Of a DNA stretch of 30,839 nucleotides, positions 7,143-13,264 are shown piece by piece. The notes under the pieces are model-generated. The model searched no databases and was not told the origin of the DNA. It worked only from the letters and a program-made list of their open reading frames with translations. Position 1 is the stretch's first letter. Each line of letters opens with the position of its first letter. A program made the position numbers and the translations under genes. Source of the stretch: a virus; the IMG/VR virus record IMGVR_UViG_3300045918_000031, positions 1 to 30,839 of that record; one strand, given 5' to 3'.

Positions 7143-7693
7143 CAAAAAAATCAGATGAAGAAATTCAACATGACGTTGGAAGCATCGCATTCTTATTTGA
7201 TGAAGTAACACAAGAATCCGCTGAACACATTTGTTCGTGGATTCTTAATTGTAATTTTGCTAAAGAAAGACCTAGCATATTAAATCTTGTTATCAATAGT
7301 CCAGGAGGCGATCTAAATGCTGCATTTGCTATAATTGATATCATGCGAAGTTCATCTATTCCTATCAGAACAATTGGAGTTGGTCAAATCCAATCAGCAG
7401 GACTTATGATCTTCATTGCTGGCACAAAGGGTGAAAGAGTATTAACTCCATCAACGTGTATAATGTCACATAATTTTTCATGGGGTACAGGTGGAAAACA
7501 TAATGAATTAGTTGCAGCACAAAAAGAAGTACATCAAACTCATATACGACAACTTGACCATTACAAATTATTTACTGGATTATCTAAAAAAGATATTCTT
7601 AAATATCTACTTCCAGCAGAGGACGTATATCTTTCAGCAGAAGAAGCATTGCAATATAAATTATGTGATAGGATATCCTTAATTAACACTTGA
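7139..7693 (+). CDS. ClpP-like serine protease
   Basis: 184 aa. The ClpP/crotonase fold signatures are LVINSPGGDLNAAFAIIDIM (residues 50-69), GQIQSAGLMIFIAGTKGER with nucleophile Ser86, and IMSHNF with His111. The C-terminus DVYLSAEEALQYKLCD matches the ClpP end (RFLSAxEAxxYGLxD). The position of the third triad residue, four before the RF/VY pair in ClpP, appears to be Leu rather than Asp; Asp162 is nearby. So activity is uncertain. Such proteases occur in T4-type marine phages. The TGA stop (7691-7693) is inside the next promoter's -35 box. Confidence 0.85.
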   Translation: MTKKSDEEIQHDVGSIAFLFDEVTQESAEHICSWILNCNFAKERPSILNLVINSPGGDLNAAFAIIDIMRSSSIPIRTIGVGQIQSAGLMIFIAGTKGERVLTPSTCIMSHNFSWGTGGKHNELVAAQKEVHQTHIRQLDHYKLFTGLSKKDILKYLLPAEDVYLSAEEALQYKLCDRISLINT

Positions 7694-7717
7694 CATTAAA
7701 CGTGGTATCTGTATAAT
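7690..7717 (+). promoter_or_regulatory. sigma70-like promoter
   Basis: TTGACA (7690-7695), 16-bp spacer, TATAAT (7712-7717): consensus hexamers. The -35 contains the stop codon of the ClpP-like gene. It drives the nucleotidyltransferase gene. Confidence 0.85.
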
Positions 7718-7747
7718 ATCAAGTATTAAATGTGAGGAGTTAATATT

Positions 7748-8767
7748 ATGGGTGGTAACGTATTTAAAGAATATCAAACAGGCAGATTATCAGCAGATGC
7801 ATATTTCAAACTCACAAATGATTTCGCATCTAGATTTCATCTGTGTTTTGGATTTTATCCAGTTCTAATCAAAGCATATCACAATAAAGAATCTTTCGGT
7901 GATGCTGACTTCATAATCGACTCAAGTAAATTACCATCTAACTGGACAGATCATCTTAAAAAGACATTCTTTCTCTCAGATAAACAATACTCAAAGAATA
8001 GTAATATAGTGTCGATCGGATATGAAAACTTTCAGTTTGACCTGATTGTCACTCCAGCAGATGAAATTGATTCTGCTATATTTTATTTTGCATTAAACGA
8101 CTTCGGTAATTTGATCGGAAGAATCGGTCACAAGCTAGGTATTAAGATTGGTCATCGTGGGATATCAATTGTTGTTCGTCACAAAGACGCATCAGATCAT
8201 ATACTTGATGAGATATTCTTAACAAAGAATGCAAAAGAGTCACTTGATATACTTGGATTAGATGCTGCTAGATATGACATAGGGTTTGATTCATTAGAAG
8301 ATATATTCGAGTATATTGCATCTAGTAAATATTTTGATCCAGACATTTATTCATTAGAACATAGATCAGGAGCGTCAAGAGTAAGAGACAAAAAGCGTGA
8401 AACATATTCTAAATTTTTGAAATGGGTAGCTGATACTAGTCCTAAAACTAATCATAATTTTGGTAATAAGTCTGAAGTAGGTGGATACTCTTTGCGTATG
8501 CCATATTATGAGACAGAGGTTCTTACCAGATATCCAGAAGTATCGTTGAAGGTTAAAACGTTGATCGAACAATATGAATTTAATAAAGAATTCAAAAAAG
8601 TTTATAATGGTGAGATAGTGTCTGAATTAACTGGATTGTCTGGTAAAGAGTTGGGTGCTTTCATGCAGATGATTAAACCAACTGAACATCAGAAGATTGA
8701 ATTTGTTAAAAATCCTTATTTACCAATTGCTTACATAAAATTTAAAAATATTTCATTAAATGGTTGA
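7748..8767 (+). CDS. nucleotidyltransferase, Pol-beta superfamily
   Basis: 339 aa starting MGGNVFKEYQTGRLSADAYF, an N-terminus I associate with phage nucleotidyltransferases. SFGDADFII (Asp52, Asp54) and FQFDLIVTP (Asp98) supply the three metal-binding carboxylates of the Pol-beta fold. The C-terminal GLSGKELGAFMQMIKP resembles the helical tail of tRNA nucleotidyltransferases. Substrate unknown; RNA 3'-end repair would fit the RNA repair genes at 27782 and 29501, but that is inference. GAGGAG lies about 9 nt before the ATG. Confidence 0.75.
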   Translation: MGGNVFKEYQTGRLSADAYFKLTNDFASRFHLCFGFYPVLIKAYHNKESFGDADFIIDSSKLPSNWTDHLKKTFFLSDKQYSKNSNIVSIGYENFQFDLIVTPADEIDSAIFYFALNDFGNLIGRIGHKLGIKIGHRGISIVVRHKDASDHILDEIFLTKNAKESLDILGLDAARYDIGFDSLEDIFEYIASSKYFDPDIYSLEHRSGASRVRDKKRETYSKFLKWVADTSPKTNHNFGNKSEVGGYSLRMPYYETEVLTRYPEVSLKVKTLIEQYEFNKEFKKVYNGEIVSELTGLSGKELGAFMQMIKPTEHQKIEFVKNPYLPIAYIKFKNISLNG

Positions 8768-8791
8768 CTTCTGAAAACGATGTTGTATAAT
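8764..8791 (+). promoter_or_regulatory. sigma70-like promoter
   Basis: TTGACT (8764-8769), 16-bp spacer, TATAAT (8786-8791), then TACAAACATTGA. The nucleotidyltransferase stop TGA (8765-8767) is embedded in the -35 box. Confidence 0.85.
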
Positions 8792-8819
8792 TACAAACAT
8801 TGAGGCCAAGGAGATTATG

Positions 8820-9023
8820 ATGACAAGAGCAGAAGCAAGTCGTGGTGTGGTAGAACGTAAATTTCGTGATGGTGAGTTAGACAATCAGTACAATGAGTAC
8901 ATTATGAAGAATGCAGACCCAGAAGAGTATTGTATCTGTAACGGCGATACTTTGTTGAGAGCAGCCGAGAACATGTATTTGTATGAAGAGTTCATCCATT
9001 TTATGGTAGCTAAAAGAGGATAA
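8820..9023 (+). CDS. hypothetical protein, 67 aa
   Basis: Two adjacent ATGs (8817, 8820) follow AAGGAG at 8808-8813; the 6-nt spacing favours 8820. The sequence is charged and helical (MTRAEASRGVVERKFRD... AENMYLYEEFIHFMV). No family recognised. Confidence 0.65.
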   Translation: MTRAEASRGVVERKFRDGELDNQYNEYIMKNADPEEYCICNGDTLLRAAENMYLYEEFIHFMVAKRG

Positions 9024-9024
9024 T

Positions 9025-9084
9025 ATGATTATTATGCTAGGTGTTGCTATTTTATGTGTTGTTTTATTTCTTATGACTGCTTGA
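9025..9084 (+). CDS. possible 19-aa hydrophobic micropeptide
   Basis: AGAGGA (9015-9020) precedes ATG by 4 nt. The product (begins MIIMLGVAILCVV) is almost entirely a single membrane helix. Its TGA (9082-9084) is inside the -35 box of the next promoter, the same stop/-35 overlap seen at four other genes, which supports it being real. Confidence 0.45.
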   Translation: MIIMLGVAILCVVLFLMTA

Positions 9085-9108
9085 CATAAGTTATAACTTC
9101 TGTATAAT
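9081..9108 (+). promoter_or_regulatory. sigma70-like promoter
   Basis: TTGACA (9081-9086), 16-bp spacer ending ACTTCTG, TATAAT (9103-9108). The leader has CCTC-AACT-GAGG (9115-9126), a short hairpin whose 3' arm is part of the SD for the gene at 9135. It drives that gene and the DNA ligase. Confidence 0.85.
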
Positions 9109-9134
9109 GAGAAACCTCAACTGAGGAGAATAAT

Positions 9135-9311
9135 ATGAACGCCGATAATTGGATTCCTGCTTGTGGTGGCACAGAAAACCCATTTACCACCAGAGCAGGT
9201 ATGTTAGTACAATATTTGTGGAATACTTCAACAGGTGAACATGCGTATATAAATTGTCGCACTGATATCATCCTTACAACAGAAGAAGCGATATTAGCAT
9301 TGGGAGTATAG
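9135..9311 (+). CDS. conserved small phage protein, 58 aa
   Basis: Starts MNADNWIPACGGTENPFTTR and ends LTTEEAILALGV, a pattern I recognise from a small protein common in tailed phages (WIPxCGGTExPFxTRxG ... DIILxxEEA). Function unknown. GAGGAG lies 6 nt before the ATG. One base separates its TAG from the ligase ATG. Confidence 0.75.
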   Translation: MNADNWIPACGGTENPFTTRAGMLVQYLWNTSTGEHAYINCRTDIILTTEEAILALGV

Positions 9312-9312
9312 A

Positions 9313-10578
9313 ATGAGTATATTAAACATCTTAGACGAATTAGCTGCAACATCTTCAACAAATGAAAAAGTTGCTATTCTTCAACGTGAAAAAGATAATA
9401 TTGTTTTGAAGGAAGTATTCTCTGCTGCATATAATCCTATGATTACATACGGCATAAAAAGCATTCCACAGGTTTTACATACAACGTCAATGAATGTTGA
9501 TCTTCAATCTGCAATTAAAGCATTGAAAAAGTTGATAACCAGAGAAAAGACAGGCAATGATGCTATTCAATATTTAACTAACATAATGTCTAGCGTTAGA
9601 ATAGATGATGGAACTGTAATTGCTCGTATCATTCAGAGGGATCTTCGCTGCGGATGTTCTGATACATTAGCATCTAAGGTTTGGCCTAATATCGTACCAA
9701 CATTTGATGTCATGTTGTGTGGTAAAGACATTAGTAAGATATCATTTCCTGCATACTCACAAGAAAAATTTGATGGCAGTCGAGTGCATCTAATTTGGGA
9801 TGGATCACATGCAACAGCATTTTCCAGATCAGGAAAAGAATTCAAATTATTTGACATATTTGATGAAGATTTTAAAAAGATGAACGCTCCAGCTAATACG
9901 ACATTAGATGGTGAGTTGATTGTTATGGATGATGATGTTGTTTTAGATAGAAAGTCTGGTAATGGAATTTTAAATCAGGCTAATAAAGGAACTATTTCGC
10001 TAGAAGATGCTGAGAGAATTCGCATATGTGCATGGGATATAGTTGATGTATCATCTACTGTACCATATAAGGATCGTCTTGCAATATTAGAGCAATCACA
10101 AAATATTGGATTAAATCGTATTGTCATTGCAAAAACAAAGATAGTAAATTCAGAAGAAGAAGCGATGGAAGATTATGCGATTAAGCGTAAAGCAGGTAAA
10201 GAAGGAACAATTGTAAAGAACATTAATCATATGTGGGTTCCTAAAAGGTCGAATGAACTTTGTAAGTTGAAAGCAATTGAAACAGCCGATCTTATGGTTG
10301 TTGATGTCATCGAGGGAACAGGTAAATATGTCGGTATGGTTGGTGCATTAAAATGTAAAACAGAAGATGGATTACTTGAAGTTAATGTTGGCTCTGGTTT
10401 CTCTGATGCTGAACGCAAAGAATTTTTTAGATTTGGAATGATTAACTCTGTGATAGAAGTTCTGTATAATGAGGTCATTAAATCAAAAGGTAAAGATAAA
10501 GCATCATTATTTTTGCCAAGGTTTGAATGTGTGCGATTTGATAAAACTGTTGCTAATACATTAGGAGAACTTAAATGA
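9313..10578 (+). CDS. 30: ATP-dependent DNA ligase (T4 gp30-like)
   Basis: 421 aa. Nucleotidyltransferase motifs in order: I KFDGSR (Lys152 adenylated), III DGELIV (199-204), IV EGTIVK (297-302), V ELCKLK (315-320). An OB-fold domain follows (VGMVGALKCKTEDGLLEVNVGSG). The N-terminal 130 residues form the helical DNA-binding domain. The C-terminus is somewhat shorter than T4 gp30 (487 aa). It seals nicks left after Rnh removes primers. GGGAG lies 6 nt before the ATG. Confidence 0.9.
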   Translation: MSILNILDELAATSSTNEKVAILQREKDNIVLKEVFSAAYNPMITYGIKSIPQVLHTTSMNVDLQSAIKALKKLITREKTGNDAIQYLTNIMSSVRIDDGTVIARIIQRDLRCGCSDTLASKVWPNIVPTFDVMLCGKDISKISFPAYSQEKFDGSRVHLIWDGSHATAFSRSGKEFKLFDIFDEDFKKMNAPANTTLDGELIVMDDDVVLDRKSGNGILNQANKGTISLEDAERIRICAWDIVDVSSTVPYKDRLAILEQSQNIGLNRIVIAKTKIVNSEEEAMEDYAIKRKAGKEGTIVKNINHMWVPKRSNELCKLKAIETADLMVVDVIEGTGKYVGMVGALKCKTEDGLLEVNVGSGFSDAERKEFFRFGMINSVIEVLYNEVIKSKGKDKASLFLPRFECVRFDKTVANTLGELK

Positions 10579-10745
10579 TCGTTGGTAATTATTTTCATTA
10601 TCCATATCCTACTCATTATTCAGAATTTAATTTTGATATTCCGTATACTCAAGTACAACCAGCTAGTACATATACGACAGTTGAGTATATCAATAAAAAG
10701 AGATTTTATTATTGTTCACGTCCAGCAAAGAGATGGAAGAAATGA
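10575..10745 (+). CDS. small Tyr-rich hypothetical protein, 56 aa
   Basis: ATG overlaps the ligase TGA (ATGA) and has a strong SD (TTAGGAGAA) inside the ligase gene. The product begins MIVGNYFHYPYPTHYSEF, is very rich in Tyr/Phe in the first half, and ends basic (RPAKRWKK). No homologue recognised. Confidence 0.6.
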   Translation: MIVGNYFHYPYPTHYSEFNFDIPYTQVQPASTYTTVEYINKKRFYYCSRPAKRWKK

Positions 10746-10807
10746 ATACATTAAATTATATTAGAAACTTCTTTACTAAGAGATACATCATTACGAGGAA
10801 GATGTAA
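10742..10807 (+). CDS. possible 21-aa basic micropeptide
   Basis: Overlaps the previous stop in the ATGA arrangement and ends directly against the next ATG (TAAATG). It begins MNTLNYIRNFFTKRYI and is basic and amphipathic. It may be only a coupling peptide. Confidence 0.35.
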   Translation: MNTLNYIRNFFTKRYIITRKM

Positions 10808-11083
10808 ATGAAATATCGTAAACTGCCAGTAGAGGTTGATGCTATTAAGTTTGAATACACTCGTGGTGGTATTAAACTACTTAAAAGTTTTTGTGGAGTG
10901 TTTCTTGACAATGTTAGTAAAGCAAGATGTCCCAATGCTATTGGAGAAGCAGAGATAAAAACCATCGAAGCTGGTATTAATCACATTGCAATCGAAGGTG
11001 ATTACATCATAAAAGCATCAAATGGAGAATTTTATGTTTGTAAGCCAGATATTTTTGAGTTGACATATAGAGAGGTATTATAA
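10808..11083 (+). CDS. conserved phage protein of the 'GDYIIK...KPDIFE' type, 91 aa
   Basis: Starts MKYRKLPVEVDAIKFE and contains EGDYIIKASNGEFYVCKPDIFELTY near the C-terminus (here split as EGDYIIKASNG and EFYVCKPDIFELTY). This is a widespread small phage protein family (MKYRKKPV...GDYIIKG...KPDIFE.TYE). Role unknown. SD GAGGAAG. Its TAA overlaps the next start (TAATG). Confidence 0.8.
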   Translation: MKYRKLPVEVDAIKFEYTRGGIKLLKSFCGVFLDNVSKARCPNAIGEAEIKTIEAGINHIAIEGDYIIKASNGEFYVCKPDIFELTYREVL

Positions 11084-11259
11084 TGATTAGAGGAATAGTA
11101 ATATTTTTAATTGTTTGGGTATTTGTTACCGTAGGACTTGAAATATTTAATCATTTGTCTCTGAAGGAGAAGATGAGTTTATTTAAGACACTTAGTTATG
11201 GATTTTTGACAGCGGCAGTTTCTGTTGTTATACTAGTAGGTATAGTAACAGTATTTTAA
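11083..11259 (+). CDS. small two-helix membrane protein, 58 aa
   Basis: Hydrophobic segments at about residues 4-19 (GIVIFLIVWVFVTVGL) and 40-58 (GFLTAAVSVVILVGIVTVF) flank a charged loop (NHLSLKEKMSLFKTLSY). Known phage proteins share the layout MIRG...KEK.SL.KTL.YG. It is coupled to the preceding gene by TAATG. Probably located in the host inner membrane. Confidence 0.7.
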   Translation: MIRGIVIFLIVWVFVTVGLEIFNHLSLKEKMSLFKTLSYGFLTAAVSVVILVGIVTVF

Positions 11260-11276
11260 TTATGAGGAATTATAAA

Positions 11277-12071
11277 ATGAAGAAAACAATTATTGCACTA
11301 TGTTTAGTATCAATTTTCGCAATCGGATGTACTCGTATAGAAACAGGAGAGGTGGGATTGCGTCGAGGATTTGATAAGCAGATTAGCAAACAAGAATTGC
11401 TTCCTGGATCATTTAATCAACATCTGATTGGCGATGTTATGCTATTTCCTATTAAGCAGATTGGCCTCCAATTAAATGATATTAAACCACAGACACTAGA
11501 TAATTCAACTCTAGCAGATGTGGATTTGACTGTCGTTTATAACATCAATCCTAGTTCAGTTGGTGAAATTTATACGACAGAATCTCAATCATTTCATGCT
11601 ACAAATGAGCATGGTGAAACATATCTGATGTATAACTATCTTACTACGGTTGCAAATTCAGCAGTATTTAAGGCAGTTAATAAGTATCCTGCTATTGGTA
11701 TTGCATCTAATCGTGGTGCAATCGAAACTGATATTGCAAAGTTTATGACGGAGGCATTGACTACAAAGAATCTTAATATGCATATCACAATTGCTCAGGT
11801 TCAAGTGAAGAATATTCTTCCTGATCCAAGTATCATCGCATCTGCTAATGCTGTTATCACCCAACAGAATGCTTTGAAGTCTAAGGCTATTGAAGTTGAG
11901 ATTGCACAAAAAGAAAGTCAACGATTAACTATGTTGTCATCTAATCATCAAAATATTGAATATTTGAATGCTACTTCATTAGCATTGATTGCTCAAGGTG
12001 TTCACGATGGAAAGGTACAGAGTATCGTGATTCCATATAATTTCAACGGATTGCTAAATCTTAACAAATAA
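11277..12071 (+). CDS. SPFH/band-7 (prohibitin-like) lipoprotein
   Basis: 264 aa from the ATG at 11277, with GAGGA 8 nt upstream; an in-frame ATG at 11262 lies within that SD region. A signal peptide MKKTIIALCLVSIFAIGC ends in a lipobox with Cys18. The following TGEVGLRRGFDK and the beta-rich then helical body (DVDLTVVYNINP... ALTTKNLNMHITIAQVQVKNILPDP) fit the SPFH domain, and the coiled region KSKAIEVEIAQKESQRL is the typical tail. It is probably anchored to a host membrane facing the periplasm. A role in membrane remodelling, lysis timing or exclusion is possible but not shown. Confidence 0.8.
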   Translation: MKKTIIALCLVSIFAIGCTRIETGEVGLRRGFDKQISKQELLPGSFNQHLIGDVMLFPIKQIGLQLNDIKPQTLDNSTLADVDLTVVYNINPSSVGEIYTTESQSFHATNEHGETYLMYNYLTTVANSAVFKAVNKYPAIGIASNRGAIETDIAKFMTEALTTKNLNMHITIAQVQVKNILPDPSIIASANAVITQQNALKSKAIEVEIAQKESQRLTMLSSNHQNIEYLNATSLALIAQGVHDGKVQSIVIPYNFNGLLNLNK

Positions 12072-12090
12072 TTTAGAAAGACAACGAAAT

Positions 12091-12543
12091 ATGTCAACAG
12101 CAAATCAAGAGCTATATGATTCAACAGATTTAGTTTGTGGAACCAAAGCATCTACTTTCTTAGCAGGTATATACGATTTTAAAGAAAATCAAGAAAAGTT
12201 AGACTCTGTTCATAATGAGTTAAATAAATTATCAGGATTTAAACTTAGATCAGACCCAACTAAAGCAGCAGGTGTAAAATACGATTCTGATAAAAGAGAT
12301 TGGTCACTTCTGCCATTGAATGGAGTAGAACAAGTAATTGATGTTCTTATGTTTGGTGCTAAGAAGTACGCACCTGATAATTGGAAGCATGTAGATAATG
12401 CTAACATTAGATATTACAATGCTGCTATGCGACATATAGTTGCATGGAAGCAAGGTCAACATAACGACATCGAAACTGGTATCAGTCATCTTGCACATGC
12501 TACTTGCTGTCTGCTGTTTATATTATCAATGGAGACAAAATGA
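12091..12543 (+). CDS. DUF5664-type (dATP/dGTP diphosphohydrolase-like) protein
   Basis: 150 aa. The C-terminal 90 residues show the family blocks KYDSDKRDWSLLPLNGVEQV, FGAKKYAPDNWK, YYNAAMRHIVAW and DIETGISHLAHATCCLLFIL. Members are annotated as dATP/dGTP diphosphohydrolases of the MazG-like helical type, with the E/H residues binding metal. A role in purine dNTP pool control is likely but inferred. The N-terminal 60 residues are an unidentified extension. The SD is weak. Confidence 0.75.
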   Translation: MSTANQELYDSTDLVCGTKASTFLAGIYDFKENQEKLDSVHNELNKLSGFKLRSDPTKAAGVKYDSDKRDWSLLPLNGVEQVIDVLMFGAKKYAPDNWKHVDNANIRYYNAAMRHIVAWKQGQHNDIETGISHLAHATCCLLFILSMETK

Positions 12544-12755
12544 ACGAGTCGTTAAAAGGAGTGACAATTAGGTCAAATATTTTACATTTCGATTTCGCAG
12601 ATGATACTACAATGAGTTTGAAAATGAATAAAACAAAAAATAATTCATACGTCGTTGAGATTTCTTGTGAGACTATGGCAGATATTGTTAGAATTATTAA
12701 TATGAAAACTAATATGTTTGTACAGCATATTGAGAAAGATGTCCGTGAAAATTAG
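12540..12755 (+). CDS. hypothetical protein, 71 aa
   Basis: ATG overlaps the preceding TGA (ATGA); TGGAGA is a usable SD, better than the upstream in-frame ATG at 12504. The product (MNESLKGVTIRSNILHFDF...) looks like an alternating beta-strand domain with a C-terminal helix. No family recognised. Confidence 0.6.
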   Translation: MNESLKGVTIRSNILHFDFADDTTMSLKMNKTKNNSYVVEISCETMADIVRIINMKTNMFVQHIEKDVREN

Positions 12756-12772
12756 AGATTATTACGGACATC
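12738..12772 (+). promoter_or_regulatory. hairpin with a competing partner at the next start codon
   Basis: Bases 12738-12748 pair with 12762-12772 (11 bp with one G-U; core GATGTCCGT/ACGGACATC) around a 13-nt loop that contains the TAG of the upstream gene. The same ATGTCCGT recurs at 12860-12867, covering the start codon of the next large gene. No T-run follows, so it is not a simple terminator. Confidence 0.4.
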
Positions 12773-12870
12773 CGATAGAGATTATTAAAGGTAAACCTTT
12801 TACAAATTTTATCAGGCTATTATTGTACATGCATATTATTCAAACATGGAGGAATAGACATGTCCGTTAA
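12739..12870 (+). CDS. possible 43-aa basic protein overlapping both neighbours
   Basis: Starts MSVKIRDYYGHPIEIIKGKP, with only GAGAAAG as SD, and has a hydrophobic middle (FIRLLLYMHII) and a basic end. It overlaps the upstream gene by 17 bp and the downstream gene by 11 bp, and fills a gap of about 100 bp. Its start lies in the hairpin described above. Reality uncertain. Confidence 0.35.
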   Translation: MSVKIRDYYGHPIEIIKGKPFTNFIRLLLYMHIIQTWRNRHVR

Positions 12871-13201
12871 TGACATAACAGGTGATATTCTTAAAACTAA
12901 ATCTTCTACCCCTAGCTATATCTCAGGGTGGGATTTGATTTGGGGTAAAGATAAAGGATCGACTTGCAATCCAATTGAGTCAGTTAAGAATGCTATTGAT
13001 GCTAAAATTAAATGGTGTGAAGAACAACCTTCATCTGGAACTTTGACTAATCCAGAAGTGGCAAATAGAGCGTTTGAGGGTGTATTTTCTGACATATTAT
13101 CGCTTCCTCATGAGGATAGAATGGCCGCTTTATTAGCTGAGGACGATTTAGAAGAGTGTGAATGTGATGGATTATGTACTGGAGACTGCAACGAAAATTA
13201 A
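12860..13201 (+). CDS. hypothetical protein with Cys-rich C-terminus, 113 aa
   Basis: The N-terminal part reads MSVNDITGDILKTKSSTPSY and the C-terminus carries ECECDGLCTGDC (four Cys in 11 residues), which could hold a metal. GGAGGA precedes the ATG by 6 nt. I recall similarly built phage proteins (TGD.L.TK...) but no function. It is the last gene before the polymerase promoter. Confidence 0.65.
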   Translation: MSVNDITGDILKTKSSTPSYISGWDLIWGKDKGSTCNPIESVKNAIDAKIKWCEEQPSSGTLTNPEVANRAFEGVFSDILSLPHEDRMAALLAEDDLEECECDGLCTGDCNEN

Positions 13202-13211
13202 TACCTAAATT

Positions 13212-13240
13212 TTGACTATGTACTAATCGTAGTGCATAAT
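13212..13240 (+). promoter_or_regulatory. sigma70-like promoter ahead of the DNA polymerase
   Basis: TTGACT (13212-13217), 17-bp spacer, CATAAT (13235-13240). The -10 differs from consensus at one position and the spacer is one base longer than in the other promoters here. Confidence 0.6.
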
Positions 13241-13264
13241 GTTTAATATAATTTAGGAGATATT

